Part shown: in pieces, positions 8,896 to 17,856 of the stretch
How positions within the stretch are numbered: position 1 is the stretch's first letter
Layout of the letters: the number at the start of each line of letters is the position of its first letter
Assembly (NCBI RefSeq): GCF_001673155.1
Contig: NZ_LZLE01000259.1
Location: 1-64,000, forward strand
Reading direction: 5' to 3'
DNA length: 64,000 nt
Origin: Mycobacterium sp. 1423905.2
Lineage (GTDB): Bacteria > Actinomycetota > Actinomycetes > Mycobacteriales > Mycobacteriaceae
Program-made: the position numbers and the translations under genes
The notes under the pieces: model-generated
The model's input: the letters and a program-made list of their open reading frames with translations, nothing else
The model's database searches: none
What the model was told of the DNA's origin: nothing

Positions 8896-9573
8896 GTGCG
8901 GATCCTGGTCGTCGACAACTACGACAGCTTCGTGTTCAACCTGGTGCAGTATCTGGGCCAGCTGGGCGTCGAGGCCGAGGTATGGCGCAACGACGACCCC
9001 CGGCTGTCCGATGAGGCCGCCATCGCCGACCAGTTCGACGGTGTGCTGCTCAGCCCCGGCCCGGGCACACCGGAACGCGCCGGCGCCTCCATCCCGCTGG
9101 TCCGGGCGTGCGCCACGGCGCAGACCCCGCTTTTGGGCGTGTGCCTGGGGCACCAGGCGATCGGCGTCGCGTTCGGCGCCACCGTGGACCGAGCTCCGGA
9201 ACTGTTGCACGGCAAGACCAGCAGCGTGCTGCACAGCAATGCCGGTGTGCTGCAAGGGCTTCCGGACCCTTTCACGGCCACCCGCTACCACTCGCTGACC
9301 ATCCTGCCGGAGTCGCTGCCGGCCGAATTGAAGGTCACCGCCCAGACGCGGACCGGGGTCATCATGGCCGTGCAGCACACCGCACTTCCCATCCACGGCG
9401 TGCAATTCCACCCGGAGTCGATCCTGACCGAAGGCGGGCACCGGATGTTGGCGAACTGGCTGACCTACTGCGGCTGGGTCCGCGACGACACCTTGGTGCG
9501 TCGGCTGGAGAACGAAGTGCAGACCGCGATCCGGCCGCACTTCCCGACCGCTACTGACCGAACTTCAGCGTGA
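8896..9573 (+). CDS. trpG: Anthranilate / aminodeoxychorismate synthase component II (glutamine amidotransferase)
   Basis: A 225-residue class I glutamine amidotransferase that makes ammonia from glutamine for anthranilate synthase (tryptophan) and probably also p-aminobenzoate synthase (folate), as for Rv0013. The motifs are VVDNYDSFVFNLVQYL at the N-terminus, the oxyanion strand LSPGPGTP, the nucleophile Cys83 in GVCLGHQAIG, and the His/Glu of the triad in GVQFHPESIL. The GTG at 8896 is supported by a leaderless promoter. The last 23 bases overlap the 3' end of the convergent pknB gene. Confidence 0.95.
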   Translation: MRILVVDNYDSFVFNLVQYLGQLGVEAEVWRNDDPRLSDEAAIADQFDGVLLSPGPGTPERAGASIPLVRACATAQTPLLGVCLGHQAIGVAFGATVDRAPELLHGKTSSVLHSNAGVLQGLPDPFTATRYHSLTILPESLPAELKVTAQTRTGVIMAVQHTALPIHGVQFHPESILTEGGHRMLANWLTYCGWVRDDTLVRRLENEVQTAIRPHFPTATDRTSA

Positions 9574-11440
9574 TGATGCCGTCCCGGTTGACGCCGGTTC
9601 CGGCGGGCGGGTTCTGATAGACGACGCGGTTGCGCTGGTTGCTGCCGGCGTCGACGTCGGCGCCCTTGTCCAGCACGCCGGTCCAGCCCAGCGCGCGCAG
9701 CCGCGGCTCGGCGTCGGTCCAGAACATCCCGGTCAGATCGGGCATCACAAATTGGTTGCCGCGGGAAACCTGCAACTCGATCACCGAGTCCACGGGGACC
9801 GTCTGCCCCTTGGGCGGATTGGTGCCGATCACCTCACCCGCCGGCCGGGTGCTGTCCACTTGCGATTGACTGAACTTGCTGAACCCGTAGACGGTCAGGT
9901 TCTTCTGCGCGAGCTCGACATCCTGACCGGCGACATCGGGAATCTGCTTGGTTTCCGGGCCGGAGCCGACGATGACCGTGATGACGTTGGTGATCGCTGA
10001 AGTCTGATTGGCCGGTGGGTTGGTTCCGACCACCTTGCCGGCCAGCTCCGGCGTCGACGAGGACGTGGTCTGCTTGAACTTGCTGAACCCGGCCGCCTTC
10101 AGCTTGGTGACCGCGTCGGCGTAGGTCAGCGACGACACGTCGGGTACCTCGCGCTGTTCGGGCCCGGTGGACACGTTGATCGTCACCTCGTCGCCGGCAC
10201 TTACCGAGGAGTTGGCGGTGGGATCGGTGCTGATGACGTGATCCGGCGGGATTGTCGAGTCCGGCTTCTGCAGCGTGCGGGTCTTGAAGCCCCTGTTCTG
10301 CAGCGCGGCGATGGCATCGGCGGACGCCTGCCCACGTACTTCGGGAACTTGGACGCTGCGGGTGTCTCCGCCGAAGGTGTTGATCGCGATGGTCACGACG
10401 ATGGTCAGCACCGCCAACACCGCGACGACGGCGGCCCACCGTCCGATCGAACCGCCACTGTTGCGGTCGCGGTCGCCGTTGTCGTAGGGCTGGCGGGGCA
10501 ACGGGTCGGTGCGCGGGCCGGCGCCGGCCCCACCCGATCCGGACGAGGCCAGAAACGAGCGCCGTTCGGCGCCGGTGAGCACCTTGGGTGCCTCGGGCGC
10601 CTCGCCGTTGTGCACGCGGACCAGGTCCGCGCGCATCTCGGCGGCGGTTTGGTAGCGGTTCTCCGGATTCTTGGCCAGCGCCTTGAGCACCACGGCGTCC
10701 AAATCGGCGGAGATGCCTTCATGCCGCTCCGAGGGCGGAATCGGGTCTTCCCGCACATGCTGGTACGCCACCGATACCGGGGAATCGCCGGTGAACGGCG
10801 GCTCGCCGGTGAGCATTTCGTACAACACGCAGCCCAATGAGTAGACGTCGGAGCGGGCATCGACGGAGTCACCGCGAGCCTGTTCAGGCGACAGGTACTG
10901 CGCCGTGCCGATCACCGCCGCGGTCTGGGTGACGCTGTTGCCGCTGTCGGCGATCGCGCGCGCGATACCGAAGTCCATCACCTTGACCGCGTTGCTGTTG
11001 CTGATCATGATGTTCGCCGGCTTCACGTCGCGGTGAATGATGCCGTTCTGGTGGCTGAAGTTCAGCGCCTGGCAGGCGTCGGCGATGACCTCGATGGCGC
11101 GCTTGGGCGGCATCGGTCCCTCGGTGTGCACGATGTCGCGCAGGGTGACGCCGTCGACGTACTCCATGACGATGTAGGGCAACGGGCCCGACGGGGTTTC
11201 CGCTTCGCCGGTGTCATAGACCGCGACGATCGCCGGGTGATTCAGCGCGGCGGCGTTCTGCGCCTCACGCCGGAAGCGGAGGTAGAAGCTGGGGTCGCGG
11301 GCGAGATCGGCGCGCAGCACCTTGACCGCGACGTCGCGGTGCAGCCGGAGGTCGCGGGCCAGATGAACCTCGGACATCCCGCCGAAACCCAGGATGTCGC
11401 CCAGTTCATATCGATCGGACAGATGCCGAGGGGTGGTCAT
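9551..11440 (-). CDS. pknB: Serine/threonine protein kinase PknB (PASTA kinase)
   Basis: A 629-residue transmembrane Ser/Thr kinase that controls peptidoglycan synthesis and division. The cytosolic kinase domain (residues 1-275) has the Gly-rich loop GFGGMSEVH, Lys40 in VAVKVL, catalytic Asp138 in [11 protein letters not shown], and an activation loop with Thr171 and Thr173, the positions phosphorylated in M. tuberculosis PknB. A juxtamembrane linker leads to a single helix at about 335-355, followed by four extracellular PASTA repeats that bind muropeptides and lipid II. The ATG at 11440 overlaps the pknA stop by four bases. It is the last gene of the fhaB-pstP-rodA-pbpA-pknA-pknB run. Confidence 0.98.
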   Translation of the reverse strand: MTTPRHLSDRYELGDILGFGGMSEVHLARDLRLHRDVAVKVLRADLARDPSFYLRFRREAQNAAALNHPAIVAVYDTGEAETPSGPLPYIVMEYVDGVTLRDIVHTEGPMPPKRAIEVIADACQALNFSHQNGIIHRDVKPANIMISNSNAVKVMDFGIARAIADSGNSVTQTAAVIGTAQYLSPEQARGDSVDARSDVYSLGCVLYEMLTGEPPFTGDSPVSVAYQHVREDPIPPSERHEGISADLDAVVLKALAKNPENRYQTAAEMRADLVRVHNGEAPEAPKVLTGAERRSFLASSGSGGAGAGPRTDPLPRQPYDNGDRDRNSGGSIGRWAAVVAVLAVLTIVVTIAINTFGGDTRSVQVPEVRGQASADAIAALQNRGFKTRTLQKPDSTIPPDHVISTDPTANSSVSAGDEVTINVSTGPEQREVPDVSSLTYADAVTKLKAAGFSKFKQTTSSSTPELAGKVVGTNPPANQTSAITNVITVIVGSGPETKQIPDVAGQDVELAQKNLTVYGFSKFSQSQVDSTRPAGEVIGTNPPKGQTVPVDSVIELQVSRGNQFVMPDLTGMFWTDAEPRLRALGWTGVLDKGADVDAGSNQRNRVVYQNPPAGTGVNRDGIITLKFGQ

Positions 11441-12765
11441 TGCCGTTTCTCGTATCGGGCCGCGGACGCGCGGGGGTGCGGCGTCGTGGGTACGGCCCAG
11501 CTGGTCATGATGGCCCGGACAGATCCGGGCTGGTTGCTTTGCGATCCAGAATTCCCTATCGGTGGGCGTTGCGTCCAATTCGGGCTCACGCCTTGACCGG
11601 CGGGGGTCTGGCTCGCCGGGGGGTTTCCGGTGTCGGTGACGGTGGGCGGCGACTGTTGCTGAGTCTCAGCCCGGGAGTTGATGACGATCAGCACCGCGAT
11701 GATGATGGCCAGTGCCCCCAGCACCCCGGCCGCCCACAGCAGCGCGCGCTGGCCGGAGGAGAAGGTACGGCGCGCCGGCGGTGGCCGATGCCCACCGCTG
11801 GCCGGGCGGGACCGGCGCGGTGCCGTGGTGCGGGTGGACGTTGCGGGCGCGATCCGGGCCGGCGTGGCAGACGGGATGGCCGCCGGGGCGGCGCGTCCGG
11901 GCGGCGGTGACTGACTGGGTCGCGGCGGGCGGCGGCCCGCGCGCACCGCGGCGACGGCGTCGGCGAACGGTCCGCCGCTGCGGTACCGCTGACTGGGGTT
12001 CTTCACCAGCGTGATCTCGATGAGCTCCCGCACATTGGGCGGCAACTCCGGCGGCAGCGGCGGCGGGGGCTCCTTGATGTGCTTCATGGCCACCGTCAGC
12101 GCGCCGTCGCCGGTGAACGGGCGCTTGCCCGAAACCACCTCGTAGCCGACCACACCGAGGGAGTACACGTCGCTGGCCGGGCTGGCTTCGTGACCGAGGG
12201 CCTGTTCGGGCGCAATGTATTGGGCGGTGCCCATCACCATGCCGGTCTGAGTCACCGGTGCGGCGTCGACGGCCTTGGCGATGCCGAAGTCGGTGATCTT
12301 CACCTGGCCGGTGGGGGTGATCATGATGTTTCCCGGTTTGACGTCGCGGTGCACCAAGCCGGCGGCGTGCGCAACCTGTAGGGCGCGACCGGTCTGCTCC
12401 AGCATGTCCAGGGCGTGGCGCAGCGACAGCCGTCCGGTGCGTTTGAGCACCGAGTTCAACGGTTCGCCGTTGACCAGCTCCATCACCAGGTAGGCCGTCC
12501 GACCCTCGCCGTCGAGCTGGCTTTCGCCGTAGTCGTGGACTTGGGCGATGCCGGGATGGTTGAGCATCGCGGTGGTGCGTGCCTCCGCGCGGAAGCGCTC
12601 GATGAATTCCGGGTCCTGGGAGAACTCCTGTTTGAGGACTTTCACCGCCACCCGCCGGCCCAGCCGGCTGTCGACGGCCTCCCACACCTGGCCCATGCCG
12701 CCGGTGGCGATGAGGCGCTGCAGGCGATACCGGCCAGACAGCGTCACACCAACGCGCGGGCTCAT
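11437..12765 (-). CDS. pknA: Serine/threonine protein kinase PknA
   Basis: A 442-residue essential-type kinase that works with PknB in control of cell shape and division. The kinase domain runs from about 10 to 275: Gly-rich loop ATGGMGQVW, Lys42 in VAVKVLK, Asp141 in [11 protein letters not shown] and activation loop Thr172 and Thr174. A Pro/Arg/Ala-rich linker (280-335) precedes one transmembrane helix near 340-362 ([22 protein letters not shown]) and a short Pro/Thr-rich external tail without PASTA domains. The ATG at 12765 gives [13 protein letters not shown], as in M. tuberculosis. An 88-bp gap separates it from pbpA. Confidence 0.97.
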   Translation of the reverse strand: MSPRVGVTLSGRYRLQRLIATGGMGQVWEAVDSRLGRRVAVKVLKQEFSQDPEFIERFRAEARTTAMLNHPGIAQVHDYGESQLDGEGRTAYLVMELVNGEPLNSVLKRTGRLSLRHALDMLEQTGRALQVAHAAGLVHRDVKPGNIMITPTGQVKITDFGIAKAVDAAPVTQTGMVMGTAQYIAPEQALGHEASPASDVYSLGVVGYEVVSGKRPFTGDGALTVAMKHIKEPPPPLPPELPPNVRELIEITLVKNPSQRYRSGGPFADAVAAVRAGRRPPRPSQSPPPGRAAPAAIPSATPARIAPATSTRTTAPRRSRPASGGHRPPPARRTFSSGQRALLWAAGVLGALAIIIAVLIVINSRAETQQQSPPTVTDTGNPPASQTPAGQGVSPNWTQRPPIGNSGSQSNQPGSVRAIMTSWAVPTTPHPRASAARYEKRQ

Positions 12766-12853
12766 GCCTTGCCTCCCACTCGCTTCGGTCCTGGTGCGTT
12801 GCGCGTCGCGGTCACCACGCCTGCGGTCGCCGCGGGTGCTGGTCTACGGGAGC

Positions 12854-14332
12854 TCATGGTCCTCCCTGCAGCGCGGCTTCGATGACGGCTCGTCCAATCG
12901 GGGCGGCGAGCGCTCCGCCGGTGGCGGACAGGCGATCGCCGCCGTTCTCCACCAGCACGGCGACGGCGACCTTCGGGGCCTGTGCGGGTGCGAAGGCGAT
13001 GTACCAGGCGTGCGGTGGGGTGTGTCGAGGGTCGGTGCCGTGCTCTGCGGTACCAGTCTTGGACGCGATCTGCACGCCGGGGATGGCCCCTTTCTGCTGT
13101 GCGACTTTCTCGGCGCCGATCATTAGTTCTGTTAGCTTAGCGGCGACCTGCGGCGACACCGCGCGGCGCTGCTGATACGGCGTTGTCGTGCTGATATTGG
13201 CCAGGTCCGGCCCTTTCAGGCTGTCGATGAGGTAGGGCCGCATGGTGATGCCGCCGTTGGCGATGGTGGCGGCGACTTCGGCGTTCTGCAGCGGTGTCAG
13301 CGCAACGTCCTTCTGCCCGATGCTGGTCATGCCCAACGCGGCACTGTCTGCAATGGGCCCCACGGTCGACTCGGCGACCTGCAGTGGGATCGGGTTGGGG
13401 GTGCTGTCCAGGCCGAACGCCTGGGCCATGCTGCGCAGCGCGTCGGCTCCGGTGAGGATGCCGAGCTGGACGAAGGCGGTGTTGCAGGATTTGGCGAAGG
13501 CTTCGGTCAGCGGCACGGTCTGACCGGGTCCGCAGGCCGTGCCGCCGTAATTCTCCAGGGTGGCCGTGCTGTTGGGCAGCGGGATGGTGGGCGCCGCGGT
13601 CAACTGCTCGTTCTCGTTGGCACCGGCGGCCAGTGCCGCCGCGGTGGTGATCACCTTGAAGGTGGACCCGGGCGGGTAGGTCTCCGAAATCGCGCGGTTG
13701 GTCAACGGCGTCTCCGGATCGTCGCGCAGCCGCTGCCATTCCTGGGCCTGCACGTCGGAATTATGAGACGCCAGCAGGTTGGGGTCATACGACGGCGCGG
13801 ATAACATCGCCAGGATCTTGCCGGTGGACGGCTCGATGGCCACCACGGCGCCCTTGCACGGCGGCCCGCCGCAGCCCTGCTGCATCGCGTCCCACCCGGC
13901 CTGCTGGACGCGCGGGTTGATGGTGGTGTCGACATTGCCGCCGCGCGGATCGCGGCCGGTGAAGAAATCGGCCAGCCGACGACCGAACAACCGCTCGTCG
14001 GAGCCGTTGAGCAACGGGTCCTCGGCCCGTTCCAGGCCGCTGCTCGAGTAACGCAGCGAGTAGAAGCCGGTAATGGGCGCATATACCGCGGGATTGGGAT
14101 AGACGCGCAGGAAGCGGAAGCGGCCGTCCGTGGCCACCGAGTAGGCCAACAGCTGCCCGCGCGCGGTGATCTGTCCGCGCTGGCGGGAGTACTCGTCGAG
14201 CAACACGCGCTGGTTGCGGGGATCGGCCCGCAATCCGTCGGCGGTGAAGACTTGGGTGTAGGTGGCGTTGAGCAGGAGCAGCACGATCAACGCCATCACG
14301 GTCACCGAGATCCGGCGCAGAGAGGCGTTCAT
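12854..14332 (-). CDS. pbpA: Penicillin-binding protein A (class B transpeptidase)
   Basis: A 492-residue monofunctional D,D-transpeptidase that cross-links septal peptidoglycan and is a PknB substrate in mycobacteria. An N-terminal transmembrane anchor lies at residues 8-28, then a pedestal domain, then the transpeptidase domain with active-site Ser223 in STFK (223-226), SCN at 282-284 and KTGT at 425-428. All three penicillin-binding motifs are intact. The start overlaps the end of rodA by four bases, typical of a coupled SEDS/class B PBP pair. Confidence 0.97.
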   Translation of the reverse strand: MNASLRRISVTVMALIVLLLLNATYTQVFTADGLRADPRNQRVLLDEYSRQRGQITARGQLLAYSVATDGRFRFLRVYPNPAVYAPITGFYSLRYSSSGLERAEDPLLNGSDERLFGRRLADFFTGRDPRGGNVDTTINPRVQQAGWDAMQQGCGGPPCKGAVVAIEPSTGKILAMLSAPSYDPNLLASHNSDVQAQEWQRLRDDPETPLTNRAISETYPPGSTFKVITTAAALAAGANENEQLTAAPTIPLPNSTATLENYGGTACGPGQTVPLTEAFAKSCNTAFVQLGILTGADALRSMAQAFGLDSTPNPIPLQVAESTVGPIADSAALGMTSIGQKDVALTPLQNAEVAATIANGGITMRPYLIDSLKGPDLANISTTTPYQQRRAVSPQVAAKLTELMIGAEKVAQQKGAIPGVQIASKTGTAEHGTDPRHTPPHAWYIAFAPAQAPKVAVAVLVENGGDRLSATGGALAAPIGRAVIEAALQGGP

Positions 14333-15738
14333 ACCTTCTGGATCACCTCGGTGCCGGCCGCCGCGATCGGCGACTGATTACGTGGTTTGGTGCGCAAAGG
14401 GCGTCGGGCGCTATGGGAGATGCGGGCCAGGATGGCCAGCAGTACATAGTTGGCGAGCAGCGACGAACCGCCGTAGGAGATCCACGGTGTGGTCAGTCCG
14501 GTGAGTGGGATCAGCCGGGTCACGCCGCCCACCACGATGAACAGCTGGATGGCCAGGGTGCTGGCCAGTCCGGCGGCCAGCAGCTTGCCGAAGCTGTCGC
14601 GGGTGGCGATCGCCGTGCGCATGCCCCGCACGATGACGATGGTGTAGAGCATCAGGATGCTGGCCAGCCCAACCAGGCCCAGCTCCTCCCCGAAGGCGGC
14701 GATGATGAAGTCGGTGGAAGCCGCCGGCACGGTATCGGGTTGGCCATTGCCCAGCCCGGTTCCGAAGATGCCGCCGGTGGCGAAGCTGAACAGCGACTGC
14801 ACCATCTGGTATCCGCTGCCCTCGGGGTCGGCGAACGGGTCCAGCCAGGTCTGCACTCGCACCCGGACGTGGCTGAACAAGAAGTACGCCACAACGCTTC
14901 CCGCCGCGAACAGCAGCAGACCGATGACCACCCAGCTGAACCGCTGCGTCGCCAGATACACGACCACCAGAAACGACGCGTACAGCAGAAGCGAAGTGCC
15001 GAGGTCTTTTTCGAAGACCATCACGGCGACCGAGATGATCCACGCCGCCAGCACCGGCGCCAGGTCGCGCGGGCGCGGCAGCGTCATCCCCATCAGGTGC
15101 TTGCCGACGCTGGTGAACAGGCCGCGTTTGGCCACCAGAACGGCCGAGAAGAAGATCAGCAGCAGAATCTTCGAGAATTCGGCCGGCTGAATTGAGAAGC
15201 CTGGCAAGCGAATCCAGATCTTGGCCCCGTTCTGCTCGGACAATGACCTCGGCAGCAGCGCCGGAACCGCCAAGAGGATCAGACCGGTCAGGCCGCAGAT
15301 GTAGCCGTAGCGGGCCAGCTGGCGGTGGTCGCGTAAAAAGGTCACCACCAACGCGAAAGCGACCACGCCCAGCAGGGTCCACAGCATCTGCTGGTTGGCG
15401 CTGGGGTGTCCATGCCGACCGACCTGGCGGTCCACCAGATCCAGGCGGTGAATCATCACCAGCCCAAGGCCGTTGAGCAACGCCACCACCGGCAGCAGCA
15501 GTGGGTCGGTATAGGGCGCGAAGCGCCGAATTGCCAAGTGCGCGAAGACGAACAGCGTCAAGAAACCCAACCCGTAACTGGTCAGGTCCCAGTGCAGACC
15601 CCGCTCCTGGTTGGCCTCCACGATCAGCAGCGCGGCCACGGTGATCGCCGTCGCAAAGCACAACAACAACAGTTCGGCGTTACGGCGGGTCGGCAGAGGT
15701 GGCGTCACCGCCACCGGCGGTTGCAGTTGTGTGGTCAT
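14329..15738 (-). CDS. rodA: SEDS peptidoglycan glycosyltransferase RodA
   Basis: A 469-residue polytopic membrane protein of the SEDS (FtsW/RodA/SpoVE) family, which polymerises lipid II together with a class B PBP, here the adjacent PbpA. Around ten to twelve hydrophobic segments are visible. Family motifs include GAKIWIRLPGFSIQPAEFSKI, DLGTSLLLYASF and the C-terminal TGLTTPWISYGGSSL. The ATG at 15738 (MTTQLQPPVAV) matches M. tuberculosis and overlaps the pstP stop by four bases; an upstream in-frame codon at 15753 would add five residues. Confidence 0.97.
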   Translation of the reverse strand: MTTQLQPPVAVTPPLPTRRNAELLLLCFATAITVAALLIVEANQERGLHWDLTSYGLGFLTLFVFAHLAIRRFAPYTDPLLLPVVALLNGLGLVMIHRLDLVDRQVGRHGHPSANQQMLWTLLGVVAFALVVTFLRDHRQLARYGYICGLTGLILLAVPALLPRSLSEQNGAKIWIRLPGFSIQPAEFSKILLLIFFSAVLVAKRGLFTSVGKHLMGMTLPRPRDLAPVLAAWIISVAVMVFEKDLGTSLLLYASFLVVVYLATQRFSWVVIGLLLFAAGSVVAYFLFSHVRVRVQTWLDPFADPEGSGYQMVQSLFSFATGGIFGTGLGNGQPDTVPAASTDFIIAAFGEELGLVGLASILMLYTIVIVRGMRTAIATRDSFGKLLAAGLASTLAIQLFIVVGGVTRLIPLTGLTTPWISYGGSSLLANYVLLAILARISHSARRPLRTKPRNQSPIAAAGTEVIQKV

Positions 15739-17267
15739 GCCACCGCCCGGCAATCAATGCCCGGCTGCGGTGGGGGTGGCGGGAGTGCGGTCACCGTTTG
15801 CGATGTAGACGGTGGCGTCGTCGACGGCGACGCGGGGGTCGCCGGAGAAACGCTGGGACTCGGCGCGGCACTCGGTGTGGTGGTCGATGTCGACGGCGGC
15901 GTGACCGGGACCGGCGATTGAGGGGTGGAAGGTTCGGGCGTGCCGCTGCTGTGGGTTGACGGCGCCGACGGCTCGGGGGGTGAGGTCGCCCCCGGCGACG
16001 GGCAGAGCGGCAGCAGCGAATTCGCCGCCAGGTCGCGAAGCTGGCGCTGGGCGTCTTCGAAGCTGCCCGACGGGAGCCCGGCTTGGACCTGGGCGCGTTC
16101 AGGAGCGCGCAGATCCTGGAGTTTCATCAGTCGGCAGGCGGTGTGCCCGCCGGTTTGCCCCGGTTCGGTCACGATGAGCTGGTTGCGGTTATCCAGGCAG
16201 CCGACGCGGTAGGGGTCGTGCAGCGACATTCCCAGTAACGAACCCTGGATGCCGCGCATGATGGACACGACGCCGTGGTCGTCGGCGACGTAGTAGTTGT
16301 TGCGGATCACCGCCCGTCCGATGGCCAATCCGGCCAGCACCAGCAACACCAGCAGCGCGACGATCAGCAGCGTCCGGCGTCGGGACCACTTGGACCGGGC
16401 AGGCGCTTCCTCTTGTTGGGGCGCAACACGTTTGGCGGCTTCCTTGCGCGGGGCGATCGCCGAGGCGCGGCCCGCGGCGGTGTTGGGCAAGGTGTGTTGG
16501 TCTTCGTCTCCGGAGACCGCCCCGGCCAGGATCGGCTGGGTTTGCCCGTATTCATAGTCGACGACGTCGGCCACGACGACGGTCACGTTGTCCGGTCCCC
16601 CGCCGCGCAGCGCCAATTCGATGAGGCGGTAGGCACTTTCGGCGACGTCGGGGATCTGCAGGGCTTCGTGAATCGTCTCGTCGCTGACCGGGTCGGACAA
16701 TCCGTCCGAGCACAGCAGGTAACGGTCGCCGGCACGCACTTCCCGCATGGTCAAGGTGGGTTCGACCTCATGACCGGTCAGCGCGCGCATGATCAGCGAA
16801 CGTTGCGGGTGGCTGTGTGCCTCTTCTGCGGTGATGCGGCCTTCGTCGACCAGCGTCTGAACGAACGTGTCGTCCTTGGTGATCTGGGTCAGCTCGCCGT
16901 CACGCAGCAGGTAACCGCGGGAGTCACCGATGTGGACCAGGCCCAGCCGGTTGCCGGCGAACAGGATGGCGGTGAGCGTGGTGCCCATGCCCTCTAACTC
17001 GGGCTCGGCCTCTACCTGCGCGGCGATCGCGGAGTTGCCGGCGCGCACCGCGGCGTCGAGCTTGGCCAGTAGGTCGCCGCCGGGCTCGTCGTCGTCGAGG
17101 TGCGCCAGGGCGGCGATGACCAGCTGCGAGGCCACCTCGCCGGCGGCGTGCCCGCCCATGCCGTCGGCCAAGGCCAGCAGCCGGGCACCGGCGTAGACGG
17201 AATCTTCATTGTTGGCGCGAACCAGGCCGCGGTCACTCCGGGCGGCATACCGCAGGACCAGAGTCAC
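15735..17267 (-). CDS. pstP: PP2C-family Ser/Thr phosphatase PstP
   Basis: A 510-residue membrane phosphatase that reverses PknA and PknB phosphorylation. The cytosolic PP2C domain (1-237) carries the metal-binding residues in RSDRGLVRANNEDS, LADGMGGHAAGE, SDGLSDPVSD and GGPDNVTVVVAD. A linker leads to a transmembrane helix near 302-322 (LLIVALLVLLVLAGLAIGRAV), then an extracellular domain of about 100 residues, then a very Pro/Ser/Thr-rich tail that is strongly low-complexity. The start overlaps the fhaB stop by four bases. Confidence 0.97.
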   Translation of the reverse strand: MTLVLRYAARSDRGLVRANNEDSVYAGARLLALADGMGGHAAGEVASQLVIAALAHLDDDEPGGDLLAKLDAAVRAGNSAIAAQVEAEPELEGMGTTLTAILFAGNRLGLVHIGDSRGYLLRDGELTQITKDDTFVQTLVDEGRITAEEAHSHPQRSLIMRALTGHEVEPTLTMREVRAGDRYLLCSDGLSDPVSDETIHEALQIPDVAESAYRLIELALRGGGPDNVTVVVADVVDYEYGQTQPILAGAVSGDEDQHTLPNTAAGRASAIAPRKEAAKRVAPQQEEAPARSKWSRRRTLLIVALLVLLVLAGLAIGRAVIRNNYYVADDHGVVSIMRGIQGSLLGMSLHDPYRVGCLDNRNQLIVTEPGQTGGHTACRLMKLQDLRAPERAQVQAGLPSGSFEDAQRQLRDLAANSLLPLCPSPGATSPPEPSAPSTHSSGTPEPSTPQSPVPVTPPSTSTTTPSAAPSPSVSPATPASPSTTPPSTSQTVTALPPPPPQPGIDCRAVA

Positions 17268-17731
17268 GGGCGCAGCTCGATTGCCGTCTTGCCGATCCGA
17301 ACCGGCGTTCCGATTGGAACTCGTACCGCAGTGGTCACCTTCGCCCTGTCAAGGTAAGTGCCGTTGGTCGATCCTAAGTCTTCGACGTACCATTCCGAGC
17401 CGCGCTTGGACAGCCGGGCATGTCGCGTCGAGGCGTAGTCGTCAGTCAACACCAGCGTGGAATCGTCAGCACGTCCGATCAGCACCGGTTGCCCACTCAG
17501 CGTGATGCGGGCGCCGGTCAGCGCTCCTTCGGTGACCACCAGGTAGCGCGCGGTGTCCCTGCGCTGGCGCGCAGGCAACAGGGTGCCGCGCAACGCCAAT
17601 CCGCGGCGCACCATCACGGCGCCCGTGGGTGCGTAGATGTCGGTGCGCAGGATTCGCAGGACGGACCAGATGAATAGCCATAACAGCATTAAAAAGCCGG
17701 CACGCGTCAGTTGCAGTACCAACCCCTGCAT
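17264..17731 (-). CDS. fhaB: FHA-domain membrane protein FhaB (FipA)
   Basis: A 155-residue protein with an N-terminal transmembrane segment (about 8-27) and a C-terminal phosphothreonine-binding FHA domain (about 65-155). The FHA residues are seen in VLIGRADDSTLVLTDDYASTRHARL and DLGSTNGTYLDRAKV. In M. tuberculosis it is phosphorylated by the Pkn kinases and linked to FtsZ/FtsQ at division. The ATG at 17731 (MQGLVLQLTRAG) matches M. tuberculosis. It begins the fhaB-pstP-rodA-pbpA cascade of four-base overlaps. Confidence 0.96.
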   Translation of the reverse strand: MQGLVLQLTRAGFLMLLWLFIWSVLRILRTDIYAPTGAVMVRRGLALRGTLLPARQRRDTARYLVVTEGALTGARITLSGQPVLIGRADDSTLVLTDDYASTRHARLSKRGSEWYVEDLGSTNGTYLDRAKVTTAVRVPIGTPVRIGKTAIELRP

Positions 17732-17856
17732 CTGGCGTCCTTTCCGTCCTTGGCGTTGCCCCACCCCGCGCCGGTGATGCCGAGCAGATCAGCAAGGTCA
17801 CGATACTCAGACGGTGGTCGAGGCGGTGCGATGCTCGCAGCTTCGAGTCCAGCGGG

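Noticed and set aside
8074-9540. A 488-codon open frame on the minus strand opposite the DUF881 gene and trpG.
   Set aside because: It is the antisense shadow of two well-supported genes and has no recognisable domains; long antisense frames are common in GC-rich mycobacterial DNA.
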